A stretch of DNA of 64,000 nucleotides from Phreatobacter sp. (GTDB taxonomy: Bacteria > Pseudomonadota > Alphaproteobacteria > Rhizobiales > Phreatobacteraceae). Where the stretch lies: positions 1 through 64,000 of the forward strand of contig NZ_JAPZTZ010000016.1 of the NCBI RefSeq assembly GCF_027532945.1, given 5' to 3'. Shown here piece after piece: positions 1-7,408 of the stretch. The first letter of the stretch is position 1, and every line of letters begins with the position of its first letter. The notes below the pieces were generated by a model that did no database searches, was not told the origin of the DNA, and saw only the letters and a list, made by a program, of their open reading frames with translations. The translations under genes and the position numbers were made by a program.

Positions 1-89
1 GAGGGGTAATCGCCCTCGTGATCCAGCACCAATCGCACCGCGCGCTCCCGCACCTCGGGAGAGAACTTGTTCGTTGTCTTGCTCGTCAT
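1..89 (-). CDS. IS3-family transposase OrfA, N-terminal fragment (runs off window)
   Basis: The first 29 residues are visible and begin [20 protein letters not shown], followed by VLDHEGDYP. This is the characteristic start of the helix-turn-helix OrfA protein of IS3-family elements, which binds the terminal repeats. In the family a downstream OrfB carries the DDE integrase core, made by frameshifting. The gene continues to the left of position 1, so activity cannot be judged. The start is the ATG whose complement is at 87-89, inside the IS end. Confidence 0.8.
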   Translation of the reverse strand, partial: MTSKTTNKFSPEVRERAVRLVLDHEGDYP

Positions 90-140
90 GGCTCCATCCT
101 ATTTGGAAGTTGGAGCCTCCGACAAACCGGGGGCGGTTCA
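1..140 (-). mobile_element. IS3-family insertion sequence, one end (cut by window edge)
   Basis: The outer end lies at 140. Read on the minus strand it begins TGAACCGCCCCCGGTTTGTC, the TGAACCGCCCC-type terminal repeat typical of a large IS3-family group. A transposase start codon follows about 50 bases inside. The rest of the element lies beyond position 1. The stop codon of the neighbouring Mur-ligase frame falls inside this IS sequence, so the element inserted into that gene. The flanking triplet at 141-143 (agg) would be half of a target duplication if the other end could be seen. A decayed relative lies at 15098-15383. Confidence 0.8.
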
Positions 141-1393
141 AGGTGAAGATCTCGCGATCCCTTCAGCAGGATCAGGTCGTCCGTGCCAGCCTGCTGCAGA
201 ATGAGGTCCGCCACGGCCTTGACCGACCTGCCCTCGACGAAGCGGCCGGTAGCGCGATCGTCCTGGCTCGCCATGGACCGGTGCGCGTGGTCGCCGACGA
301 AGATCACCTGATCAGCGGCGTCCCGCGCGTCCCGATAGGCGTCTCGATACTTGGCCTTCGGACTGCCCGTGTAGTCGGATAGCATTCCAAGGACGATGCG
401 CCGGCGCTTGGCCTGCGCATGTCGGAGCACGTCGAAAGCAAGCCCCAGCGTCTGCCAGGGAGCCTTCCACGTATCGAGGATGAAGACAGGTCCCGTACGG
501 GTAGGGAACGGCTGGCACCGGTCGGGAATCGGTTCGAAGCTCGCGATCCTTGCTCGCGCCCTTTCGACAGGCACACCGAGTTCGATGGCCGTTGCGAAGG
601 CAGCCGTTACAGGCAGCCAGAAGTGCTCGCCAAGGATTCGCGTCTCGAGTGGCGTGACATGTCCTTTCCATTCGACCTCGAGGCGAAGGCACTCCGGGTA
701 GCGCGACGCAATTGCGGTCGCCCTGAAGTCGGCGCCAGGCCCTCGCCCGAAGGTGACCGTACGGGCGGTGGTCCCGTGCCGCATGGCCAGCGTCAGATCG
801 TCATCGGCATTGAGGACGGCCAACCCGGTGTCTGACAGCGCTTCGACAAGCTGGCCCTTTTCGGCAGCGATATTCTCGCGAGTCCGGTATTCCTTGTAGT
901 GCTCGATGCCGATGAAGGTGACGATGGCGACATCCGGCTGCACCATCCTCACGACATGCTTGAGATGACCCCTCCGGCCGACGCTCAGTTCGGCGACATA
1001 GTACTGTGTGCTCCGCCTGAGGCGCGCGACCGACTTCACGATGTCGCTGGTAACAACGGCCGACGCCAGCGTCTCCACGCTCCCATGACCCTTGAGAATG
1101 TGAGACAGGAGAAGCGTCGTCGTTGATTTGGCGGAGCTTCCGGTCACCGCAATACAGGTCGCGGTCGCGAAGCGCCGGTTGGCCAGGGCTCCGACAAAAC
1201 GCAGCGTCCGGCGCAGATTTCGTTCGAACAATCGGCCCCAGCGGCGCACCGCTCCGTCCCGATCCAGCACCGACCCGATCACATGGAACCCCGGACTCCC
1301 GAGAGATTGAAGGGCGATGCCATGACGAGCCTCATGCGTTGCAAAGGGATCGTCTGATGCATGGGGAGCAATGAGCAACGCCCCATTCGACAT
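86..1393 (-). CDS. Mur-ligase-family protein (MurF-like), 3' end interrupted by IS
   Basis: The predicted protein has 435 residues. It has a Mur-ligase central domain: a P-loop [10 protein letters not shown] near residues 83-92, an AELS acidic segment, a GIEHYKEY segment, EKGQL, and the LNADDD motif. The C-terminal domain ends [11 protein letters not shown]. Mur ligases use ATP to form an amide bond between a carboxylate and an amine. From about HLE onward the frame reads through the IS end, so the last about 17 residues are IS-derived and the native C terminus is lost. The GSRDLHLE motif normally lies close to the end of MurF-like proteins, so the loss may be small. It is divergent from the PqqD gene. 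An essential cell-wall MurF is unlikely here: the N-terminal region is divergent and no dcw genes are nearby. The start at 1393 was chosen because sequence further upstream does not look like Mur ligase. No strong ribosome site is visible. Confidence 0.75.
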   Translation of the reverse strand: MSNGALLIAPHASDDPFATHEARHGIALQSLGSPGFHVIGSVLDRDGAVRRWGRLFERNLRRTLRFVGALANRRFATATCIAVTGSSAKSTTTLLLSHILKGHGSVETLASAVVTSDIVKSVARLRRSTQYYVAELSVGRRGHLKHVVRMVQPDVAIVTFIGIEHYKEYRTRENIAAEKGQLVEALSDTGLAVLNADDDLTLAMRHGTTARTVTFGRGPGADFRATAIASRYPECLRLEVEWKGHVTPLETRILGEHFWLPVTAAFATAIELGVPVERARARIASFEPIPDRCQPFPTRTGPVFILDTWKAPWQTLGLAFDVLRHAQAKRRRIVLGMLSDYTGSPKAKYRDAYRDARDAADQVIFVGDHAHRSMASQDDRATGRFVEGRSVKAVADLILQQAGTDDLILLKGSRDLHLEPPPVCRRLQLPNRMEP

Positions 1394-1702
1394 CGTCCGC
1401 GCCGGGGATGCAATGCTCGCCGCTCCCCGGTTTGACGCCGATGGCGACGCCCCCCGCAGGTGTTTCCAGCAATGCGCGGCGCGGAAATGACGAGTCCGAG
1501 CCCCTGGTGCTGCGCCCCGAAGGCGCATTTGTCGCGCCAGCAGCGATTCGAATTGTGGCGCAGGCGCTGGTTGGCTATCGGTGTCGGCGTGGTGATCTGG
1601 ATGATCGCGATTGCGGCCTGGCCGTTTCGTGGTCTCAAGGACCAGTTCACGATGCAATTGCCTGCCAGGGTCGCGACAGGCCGCGCGGCAGGTCCGGGAA
1701 AC
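1394..1702. other. Divergent intergenic region between Mur ligase and PqqD gene
   Basis: About 309 bases separate the Mur-ligase start from the most conservative PqqD start, so promoters for both strands should lie here. On the plus strand the PqqD frame stays open back to 1460. From an ATG at 1490 it would encode arginine-rich residues followed by a hydrophobic run WLAIGVGVVIWMIAIAAW, resembling one membrane helix. It is unclear whether this is a real N-terminal anchor or an accident of GC-rich DNA. I see no convincing sigma-70 promoter or terminator. Confidence 0.4.
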
Positions 1703-2008
1703 ATGCGGACAGGGCGACACAATTCCGTGGATATCAGGACGAAGAGCGTGAAACTGGCGCCCACCGCGGCCTTCAGGGCCATGGGGGATGAGGGGGTGAT
1801 CCTCATGACGGATAGCGGCCAGATCTACTCCACCAATCCGAGCGGCACGGCCTTCATCCGGCAGATCACGGTGGGACGTTCGGTGGCCGATGCGGTGAAT
1901 GCTGTGCTGGACGAGTTTGATGTGGGGGAGGATGTTCTCCTGGCCGACCTGGAAGAGCTGGTCACTTTCCTGGAGGCTGAAGGGGTTGTCGTCACTACCG
2001 GTTCCTGA
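1703..2008 (+). CDS. PqqD-family peptide-recognition protein (RiPP recognition element)
   Basis: The 101-residue protein (from the ATG at 1703) has the PqqD winged-helix pattern: GVILMTDSGQIYSTNPSGTAF, then a helix ending VLDEFDVGEDVLLADLEELV, then a final strand GVVVTT. PqqD-like proteins bind the leader of a precursor peptide and present it to modifying enzymes. In lasso-type clusters this is protein B1. The best-fitting neighbours are the B2-like protease and HprK-like kinase that follow directly, matching the HprK/PqqD/nucleotidyltransferase sets known from Proteobacteria. The likely partners are the five small peptides at 6819-7510. The start is uncertain: the frame is open to 1460 and could add a membrane-helix-like segment. 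Confidence 0.8.
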   Translation: MRTGRHNSVDIRTKSVKLAPTAAFRAMGDEGVILMTDSGQIYSTNPSGTAFIRQITVGRSVADAVNAVLDEFDVGEDVLLADLEELVTFLEAEGVVVTTGS

Positions 2009-2048
2009 CCTTCGGGAGGGGCTGCCTGACAGCGGCCGGGCAGCGCGG

Positions 2049-2432
2049 ATGCGTCGCCTGATGTGGTGGCACGCCCGGATGCTGCCCGCCATCGTCGGCA
2101 GGCGGGATCTGCAGGCGGTCCTGCGCTATGCGGATGTTCGGCCCGACCCGCGCTTCGCCGGGATTCCCGCCGAGGCGATTGCCGGATGGGTGATAGCAGC
2201 CACGCGCAAGCCGTGGCTGATGCGCAAGCGCCGCTGCCTGCGCCAGGGCCTTCTCGGCATGCGGTTCATGCGCCTGGCCGGACACGATCCGGAACTGCAT
2301 TTCGGTATCGAAAGGCAGTCCCTCGCACGACCCGCAGTCGCAGCTCACTGCTGGGTGGTCCTCTCCGGCAGGCCTGTTCTCAACGACATCCTCGAGGACA
2401 TGGAGCCTCTGCATGTCTGGCGGCCGGCATGA
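2049..2432 (+). CDS. Lasso B2-like transglutaminase-fold cysteine protease
   Basis: The 127-residue protein matches the lasso peptide biosynthesis B2 family, which cleaves the leader from the precursor. The catalytic set is visible: Cys63 in RRCLRQG, His100 in AHCW and Asp113 in LND. Order and spacing agree with the family, which is usually about 130-150 residues. The N terminus is uncertain: ATG 2049 lacks a clear ribosome site, and an in-frame TTG at 1986, overlapping the PqqD gene, would give 148 residues. The stop overlaps the start of the kinase gene (ATGA at 2429-2432), indicating translational coupling. No B3/C macrolactam synthetase gene is found in the window, so cleavage may serve a non-lasso product. 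Confidence 0.82.
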   Translation: MRRLMWWHARMLPAIVGRRDLQAVLRYADVRPDPRFAGIPAEAIAGWVIAATRKPWLMRKRRCLRQGLLGMRFMRLAGHDPELHFGIERQSLARPAVAAHCWVVLSGRPVLNDILEDMEPLHVWRPA

Positions 2433-3442
2433 CCGGCCCTGAGACCCGCTTCGATCTTCACACCGTCGAACTGATCTGCGCGATGGAAGACCTCCCCGCC
2501 AGCGCGGAGCACGCAGCGATGCTGGACTGGCTCATCGGCGAGCGGCGGATCGAGACACCTGGCGACCTGCCGAAGGCGCGCTTCACGGTCCGACGGGCCG
2601 GCAAGGACGGGCTCGCGCTTCCGGCGGACATGGTCGAAATGCCTGTCGCCGATGGAGGTCGGCTGAGAACCGGACGCACGGCCGACGGCCACCCCGTGCT
2701 GGCCTTGGAGGAGGCCGTCTGCCTGAGGCTGCTCCCCGGCGGTCACAGCCTGCTGGAGGCAGCGCTCCAAGCGGACCGGCTTCTACCCGCGCTTGGCGAT
2801 GCCACGATTTTCGCGCTCGACCACGCGCTGTCATCCAATGGCCAGTGTCTCGCCCATGCCGCCTGCCTCGCGACCCCGGATGGCCGCGGCATGGTGATGC
2901 TCCATGCCGCCAGCGGCACTGGCAAGACGACGACGGCGATGGCGCTGGCGCTGGCCGGCTTCCGCCTGTCGGGCGATGACACGACGGCGCTTCTGTCGCC
3001 AGGCGGATCCGGGCAGCTCATGGGCTGGGGCTTGCCGCGCGGCGCCAAGGTCCATCGCAGAACGGCCGACATGCTGCCGGCCTTGCGGAAACTCGTCAGC
3101 GATGACGCATGGGATCGTCATGGCGAGCAGATGATCAGCCGGTCGACGCAGCATGGTGCAGGCCTTGCCACAGACGCCGGCCCGCTGCCTGTCATCGGCG
3201 TCGTGTCCCTCGCTCATGCGGACGAAGGGACGAGCCCCTACACCGTGCAGGGCGCCTTCGAAGCCCTCGAATCCTTGATGCGTGACAACATCAGCCCTCA
3301 TCCGAATGGCTTTTTCCCAGGTCATGAGGCGCGCTTCGACATCTTTTCGTCGCTCGTCTCGGCCACCAGGTGCCTCCGCGTCCCGGTGCGCGGCCATCCC
3401 TCCGAGGTCGCCGCCACCATCGCCGCGGCGCTGGGCTATTGA
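2429..3442 (+). CDS. HprK-like (HPr kinase-related) kinase
   Basis: The 337-residue protein has a P-loop ASGTGKTT at residues 161-168, followed by the acidic GDDTT about 20 residues later. This is the arrangement of the HPr serine kinase C-terminal fold. The N-terminal half (about 1-145) is not the canonical HprK N domain. Such HprK-related proteins occur next to PqqD and nucleotidyltransferase genes. Some act on peptides, as lasso-peptide kinases phosphorylate a serine. Here a Ser or Thr of the tandem peptides is a plausible target, by inference only. The start overlaps the upstream stop by ATGA. Its 3' end overlaps the convergent nucleotidyltransferase gene by seven bases. Confidence 0.78.
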   Translation: MTGPETRFDLHTVELICAMEDLPASAEHAAMLDWLIGERRIETPGDLPKARFTVRRAGKDGLALPADMVEMPVADGGRLRTGRTADGHPVLALEEAVCLRLLPGGHSLLEAALQADRLLPALGDATIFALDHALSSNGQCLAHAACLATPDGRGMVMLHAASGTGKTTTAMALALAGFRLSGDDTTALLSPGGSGQLMGWGLPRGAKVHRRTADMLPALRKLVSDDAWDRHGEQMISRSTQHGAGLATDAGPLPVIGVVSLAHADEGTSPYTVQGAFEALESLMRDNISPHPNGFFPGHEARFDIFSSLVSATRCLRVPVRGHPSEVAATIAAALGY

Positions 3443-4443
3443 TCGTCCGCCGCTGCGTGCCGCTTCTGCTGCCAGCGAAAGGCGAAGCGTCGGAAGCGCG
3501 AGCGGATATCGCCGCGCAGATGTGCGTTGGTGATCGTGTCGCGGTCGAGCCAGCGCGGCGTGTCCATCAGGCTGGCGAGCCCGTTGATGGGCGCGTCGGC
3601 CTGGGCGTCCGGAAAAAGGCGGCCGACGAGGCTGGCCGCAGCCGCCAGTTCATAGGTGAGGTCCAGTTGGCGGGCGGCCGCGATGGCCTGCGGCATCGCG
3701 CCCCCGAGCCTCCTGATCGCCTGAAGCACGTCGACGGCCAGTTTCAGCTGGTGGAACTTGTGCCCGATCGCGCCATGGACCACCGCGGTGAGGAGATGCC
3801 CCGAAGCGGGGGAAGTGCCGCCATAGTCGGCGATCTCGACCTGTTGAAAGCCGAAGGTCACGCGCCGGCGCATCGCCGGCAGGTGAACCAGGTCCGTATG
3901 GACCTCGATCAGAAGATGCGGCTCGCCCTCCCGTATCCACTTCTGCTCGCGGTAGATCTCGGCCTTTTCCGGCCGCGGCAGGACGGCCAGTGCGAAGCCC
4001 GACGCGACCATGGCGGCACCGACGTCGTCGAGCACCGCCGCGGGAACGAGGATATCCACATCGGTGTAGGGCCGGTCCGAGATCTGCGGATAGAGCGCTC
4101 CGGCGAAGGCTGCGCCCTTCACCAGTCTGTGCGGCAGCCCTCTGGCTCTCAATTCATGAACGATGCGCGCCGCGTGAGCCTCAAGCATCATGGTCACGCC
4201 CGTGGCGACACGAACCCGCTCGGTTAGTGCCTCCATCGCTCCGGCCCAGCCATGGCCGGGGATGCCCGACAGTGGCGAAAGCTTGCGCCAAACGGTGGCT
4301 TCTATGGCGTGGTAGCAGACAAGATCGACCAGGTCCGCAGGCTCGAAGCAGGAGAGTTCCCCTGCCTCGGGCGCGGGCACCTCGGGGTCAGCGAGATGGC
4401 AGAGCAGCGCCTGCTGCCGCGGGTCAAGCCGTCGACGTGTCAT
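3436..4443 (-). CDS. Nucleotidyltransferase family protein (NTP_transf_5-like)
   Basis: The 335-residue protein has the signature LVKGAAFAGALYP (about residues 108-119), then TDVDILVP with the metal-binding pair Asp128 and Asp130. This is the core of the uncharacterised nucleotidyltransferase family often found beside HprK-like and PqqD-like genes and in lasso clusters. The active-site residues are intact, but its substrate is unknown. It is the last gene of a four-gene minus-strand operon (ligase, GNAT, ACP, this gene). Its start lies 20 bases inside the ACP gene. It ends tail to tail with the kinase gene. Confidence 0.75.
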   Translation of the reverse strand: MTRRRLDPRQQALLCHLADPEVPAPEAGELSCFEPADLVDLVCYHAIEATVWRKLSPLSGIPGHGWAGAMEALTERVRVATGVTMMLEAHAARIVHELRARGLPHRLVKGAAFAGALYPQISDRPYTDVDILVPAAVLDDVGAAMVASGFALAVLPRPEKAEIYREQKWIREGEPHLLIEVHTDLVHLPAMRRRVTFGFQQVEIADYGGTSPASGHLLTAVVHGAIGHKFHQLKLAVDVLQAIRRLGGAMPQAIAAARQLDLTYELAAAASLVGRLFPDAQADAPINGLASLMDTPRWLDRDTITNAHLRGDIRSRFRRFAFRWQQKRHAAADDQ

Positions 4444-4690
4444 GGGCAGCGGGCCGGCCGGCAGGAATGGATGCGAGGAAGTCTGCGATCGCTCCGACGC
4501 TGAGCAAGCCAGCGACCCTGTCGTGTGGAATCACACCTCCGGCGCGTTCCTCCAGGGCCAGCATGATGTTGATATGCACGATACTGTCCCAAGCCTCGGT
4601 ATTGAGTACGCCCGTATCGGCTCCAACAACCGCGGGGTCCACTTGCAGGGCCTCAGCCACCATCTGGCGCGCATCCTCAAGCGGCGACAA
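4424..4690 (-). CDS. Acyl carrier protein
   Basis: The protein has about 88 residues. The carrier-protein motif is AWDSIVHINIMLALEE, in which the Ser of DSI carries 4'-phosphopantetheine, followed by a helix ending VGAIADFL. The TTG at 4690 is preferred as start because GAAGGAAGG lies at good spacing; GTG 4696 and ATG 4663 are alternatives. It overlaps the end of the GNAT gene and the start of the nucleotidyltransferase gene. With the AMP-dependent ligase and GNAT of the same operon it forms a plausible set: ligase loads an acyl group on the carrier, GNAT transfers it to an amine. That pathway is inference. Confidence 0.8.
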   Translation of the reverse strand: MSPLEDARQMVAEALQVDPAVVGADTGVLNTEAWDSIVHINIMLALEERAGGVIPHDRVAGLLSVGAIADFLASIPAGRPAAHDTSTA

Positions 4691-5279
4691 GGGCACCTTC
4701 CTTCTCCCAGGCATCGACAGACCGCCGCAGGGCATCGCCCCGCAAAGAGAAGACCAGGAAGTCCGCGGGTTCATCGCGGAACTCGTCATAGGCCGCCATG
4801 GGGCTGGCCCCCACATGTTCGAAGCCCAGTTTTCCGTAGTTGAGAACCGAACCGAAATTGCGCGAATGAACCAGGCTGAGCATCTGCTCAAGCCCGGCCT
4901 GGCGGACCAGGACAATGATCAGAGCCTTGCGAACCTCGGGGACCACGTCTCGGCCCCACCAGGCCCTCTCGCCGAGGATGACCTCGAAGCCTGCAGTCCT
5001 GAAGGGGATCAGGCGGGTCGAATGGGTACCGATCACGGCCTTCGTGGTCCGATCGACGATCGCATGATGGAACCGTGTTCGCCCGTTCGCCCGGCCTATC
5101 CGTCGAAAGGACCGCCAGAGCGATGGCGGCTTGCGGTGCAAGGTGAGCAGGGCGCGGATTCCATCGTCCTTCAGGTAGCGATGTTGCAGCCGGGCCATCT
5201 GCCAGCGGGTGATCGGCTTCAGCACGAAGCGCGGCGTCACGATATCGCCCATCAGCGCCTCGATACGCCGCCGTCTCAT
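4677..5279 (-). CDS. GNAT-family N-acyltransferase
   Basis: The 200-residue protein resembles RimJ/RimL-type GNAT enzymes: a strand-turn GFEVILGERAWWGRDVV (about 95-115), the helix EVRKALIIVLVRQAGL, then VHSRNFGSVLNYGKLGFEHVG, the usual CoA-side motif with Asn and the KLGF turn. Members transfer an acyl group from CoA or a carrier protein to an amine. It lies between the AMP-ligase gene (4-base ATGA overlap at its start) and the ACP gene (overlapping its end), so acyl-ACP is a reasonable donor. GNAT maturases that acylate peptide side chains are known from selidamide-type RiPPs. Lysine-rich peptides encoded 1.5 kb away are candidate acceptors. Confidence 0.75.
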   Translation of the reverse strand: MRRRRIEALMGDIVTPRFVLKPITRWQMARLQHRYLKDDGIRALLTLHRKPPSLWRSFRRIGRANGRTRFHHAIVDRTTKAVIGTHSTRLIPFRTAGFEVILGERAWWGRDVVPEVRKALIIVLVRQAGLEQMLSLVHSRNFGSVLNYGKLGFEHVGASPMAAYDEFRDEPADFLVFSLRGDALRRSVDAWEKEGALVAA

Positions 5280-6703
5280 CCTGTGCTCCCCGGTCCGGCC
5301 ACGAGCGCGCGCACCTGGTCGCGCAGCACCTTGCCACGTTCATTACGCGGAATGTCCGGCACGACAAACAGGCGCACCGGCACCGCCTCGGCGCGCACCT
5401 GGCTGCGGCACCAGGACCGGAGCGCCGCGACGTCGAGATGCCGGCCGGCGATCGGAACAACCGCGGCTGCCACGGCCTCGCCGCTGGCCGGATCCGGCAG
5501 GCCGAAGGCGCAGGCTTCCGCAACGTCGGGATGACGTTCCAGCATCATGTCGATTTCCTCGGCCTGAATCTTGATGCCGGCACGGTTGATCTCGAACTTG
5601 ATCCGGCCGACCAGTGTCAGCCCGCCATCGTCATCGATCTCCCCGATATCGCCGGTTCGAAACCAGGGACCGGCGAAGGCGGCCCGCGTCGGGTCGGGCT
5701 GGTCCAGATAGCCGCTCATGATGGACGGTGACAGCACCACGGCCTCGCCGCGCCCCCGGTCTCTCACCTGTCCGTCGCCGTCCAGTACGGCGATCCGGCC
5801 GCCCCATGGCCGGCCGACATAGCCATCGCGGCCGCGGGCCTCGCTGAGCGGGGCGCCCCCGATCCAATTGGCGGTCTCCGTCATGCCGAACATGTTCCAG
5901 ACATCACCTGTACCGGACCATCCCGCGATCGCCTCCCATTGCGGTAGGGACAGAGGCGAGGACCCGACATGAATGCGTCTCGGCGGTCGCTGCGGCGGTG
6001 CAGACATCCGCATGGCGAGCTTCCAGAAGGCTGGAACGGAGCTCATGAAGGTGATGGATTGATCCGACAACCGCGTCGCGAAATCGACCAGTTCCGCCGC
6101 CGTCGGGGAGGTCCAGAGATGCAGCCTTCCGCCAGCGGCAAGCGGCGTCAGGCAGTTGCCGATCAGACCGTGGCCGAAGAAGACCGGCAGGACACAGAGC
6201 GTTTCGGTTAGCGGCGCTGGCCCGATCGCCGCAAGATTGAGTGCGATCCGGGCATGAAGACTGCGCAGTGTGTGGACGATCCCCTTCGGCACCCCTGTGG
6301 TGCCAGACGTCATCAGCACCAGCGCCGGATCGTCCGGATCTGATGGTCGAGGTGCCTGTCGATGCGCCGAGCGCCGGGACAGCAACACCTCGGGGCCGTC
6401 GCTGCCGATCCAGACGGACGGACGGGCGCGGGCGACAATGTTTGCCCTCTCGACAGTTGTAATGGCCGGATTGACGACGATTGCCGTCAGGCCGGTCTCC
6501 CACGCCGCGAACATCCACAGCAGCGCGTCGGCCGCGCCGGCAGGCGCGATGACACAGCGGTCTCCGCGCGCGACACCGTTCCGTAAGAGGATATTGCCCC
6601 TTGCGCGCGCCTCCGCCTCGATGTCGTGCCCGGTCCATCCTTGGCCGGACCGCAGGTCAACCATTGCTGCCGATGACGGGAACATGGCGGGAAGTATGCT
6701 CAT
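5276..6703 (-). CDS. AMP-binding acyl/aryl ligase (class I adenylate-forming)
   Basis: The 475-residue protein carries the adenylation motifs in order: LMTSGTTGVPKG (residues 130-141), MFGMTET, WFRTGDIG, GRIKFEINRAGIKI, and the C-terminal NERGKVLR with catalytic Lys458. The enzyme activates a carboxylic acid as acyl-AMP and passes it to a thiol, CoA or a carrier protein. The ACP two genes downstream is the likely acceptor. It is first in a minus-strand operon and its stop overlaps the GNAT start (ATGA). At 475 residues it is somewhat shorter than many acyl-CoA synthetases (about 500-550), matching stand-alone carrier-loading ligases. The substrate cannot be read from the sequence. Confidence 0.85.
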   Translation of the reverse strand: MSILPAMFPSSAAMVDLRSGQGWTGHDIEAEARARGNILLRNGVARGDRCVIAPAGAADALLWMFAAWETGLTAIVVNPAITTVERANIVARARPSVWIGSDGPEVLLSRRSAHRQAPRPSDPDDPALVLMTSGTTGVPKGIVHTLRSLHARIALNLAAIGPAPLTETLCVLPVFFGHGLIGNCLTPLAAGGRLHLWTSPTAAELVDFATRLSDQSITFMSSVPAFWKLAMRMSAPPQRPPRRIHVGSSPLSLPQWEAIAGWSGTGDVWNMFGMTETANWIGGAPLSEARGRDGYVGRPWGGRIAVLDGDGQVRDRGRGEAVVLSPSIMSGYLDQPDPTRAAFAGPWFRTGDIGEIDDDGGLTLVGRIKFEINRAGIKIQAEEIDMMLERHPDVAEACAFGLPDPASGEAVAAAVVPIAGRHLDVAALRSWCRSQVRAEAVPVRLFVVPDIPRNERGKVLRDQVRALVAGPGSTG

Positions 6704-6818
6704 GTGCGATATCTAGGGCACGGTCCGGCAAAGAGTCTGCTATTGCTCAATCGTCGCATTGACTCCATCGCCAATGATTGCCTCTGATGCGCGCTCTCCG
6801 CGTCAAGGATGGATCACG
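6704..6818. promoter_or_regulatory. Divergent promoter region between ligase operon and peptide genes
   Basis: These 115 bases separate the minus-strand ligase operon from the first small peptide gene on the plus strand, so both promoters should be here. A short inverted repeat TCAAT/ATTGA with a six-base spacer spans 6747-6762. A TTGACT hexamer begins at 6759, but no good -10 box follows at the expected spacing. The function is inferred from position only. Confidence 0.35.
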
Positions 6819-6914
6819 ATGAAGAAGCTCTACGTCAAGGCCGCGGCCCAGAAGCGCCAGCCTCTGACGGCGGTCACCGCCGGCAAGCCGGTATCTTTCG
6901 GCAAGCCCGTCTGA
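6819..6914 (+). CDS. Tandem small peptide 1 (putative modified-peptide precursor)
   Basis: It encodes 31 residues, beginning MKKLYVKAAAQKRQPL and ending AGKPVSFGKPV. It shares the KRQPLTAVTA..KPVS block with the four following copies but has the most divergent tail. The peptide is strongly basic with no Asp, Glu or Cys. AAGGATGGA lies about ten bases before the ATG. Conserved front and variable end are typical of RiPP precursors, but no leader/core boundary such as a double glycine is visible. It is the first gene after the divergent promoter region. Confidence 0.7.
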   Translation: MKKLYVKAAAQKRQPLTAVTAGKPVSFGKPV

Positions 6915-6955
6915 CGGATCGCGGGAACTCTCGTTCGGCAGACAGGAGGCCTGAA

Positions 6956-7060
6956 ATGGTGATCACCAAGAAGACCTATGCCAAAGCGGTAGCCATGAAG
7001 CGCCAGCCTCTCGCGGCGGTGACGGCCATCAAGCCGGTATCCGGCGCCGCGCTCGGATGA
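6956..7060 (+). CDS. Tandem small peptide 2 (putative modified-peptide precursor)
   Basis: It encodes 34 residues: MVITKKTYAKAVAMKRQPLA, then AVTAIKPVSG with tail AALG. A strong ribosome site (ACAGGAGG) lies nine bases upstream, as in the other copies. There are no acidic residues and no Cys. It is the only copy with Ala instead of Thr after KRQPL. The gap to peptide 1 is 41 bases, so one transcript probably covers all five. Confidence 0.72.
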   Translation: MVITKKTYAKAVAMKRQPLAAVTAIKPVSGAALG

Positions 7061-7104
7061 CGCTGAGCAGTTGGCACTCTCTATCGAGGGACAGGAGGCT
7101 TGAA

Positions 7105-7209
7105 ATGGCGATGATCAGGAAGGCCTACGTCAAGGCCGCGGCCCAGAAGCGCCAGCCTCTCACGGCGGTGACCGCTATCAAGCCGGTCTCAGGGCCCGTC
7201 GCGACCTGA
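7105..7209 (+). CDS. Tandem small peptide 3 (putative modified-peptide precursor)
   Basis: It encodes 34 residues, starting MAMIRKAYVKAAAQKRQPLT and ending IKPVSGPVAT. ACAGGAGG precedes the start. The DNA from AAGCGCCAGCC through GGGCCCGTCG is identical to copy 4 for over 50 bases, so the two are a recent duplication that diverged at the last few codons. No acidic residue or Cys is present. In copies 4 and 5 the first ATG here (Met-Ala-Met) is changed to ACG, shortening them to the second Met. Confidence 0.74.
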   Translation: MAMIRKAYVKAAAQKRQPLTAVTAIKPVSGPVAT

Positions 7210-7259
7210 TGGCCTCAAAGGGGCCAAGCTTGTCGACAGCTAGGAGGCTCGAAACGGCC

Positions 7260-7358
7260 ATGATCAAGAAGACCTATGCCAAGGCGGTAGCCATGAAGCG
7301 CCAGCCTCTCACGGCGGTGACCGCTATCAAGCCGGTCTCAGGGCCCGTCGACTTCTGA
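7260..7358 (+). CDS. Tandem small peptide 4 (putative modified-peptide precursor)
   Basis: It encodes 32 residues, starting MIKKTYAKAVAMKRQPLT and ending KPVSGPVDF. It is the only copy with an acidic residue (Asp31, next to last). TAGGAGG lies upstream, and the spacer before it contains the palindrome TGTCGACA. The core DNA matches copy 3 almost exactly while the last codons differ, showing that variation is concentrated at the C terminus. Confidence 0.74.
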   Translation: MIKKTYAKAVAMKRQPLTAVTAIKPVSGPVDF

Positions 7359-7408
7359 TGCCCCCAAAGGCGCCAAGCTTGTCGACAGCCAGGAGGCTCG
7401 AAACGGCC

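Noticed and set aside
1394-2092. N-terminal extension of the Mur-ligase frame to 2092
   Set aside because: The extension overlaps the PqqD gene on the other strand and has no Mur-ligase character; the protein starts sensibly at 1393.
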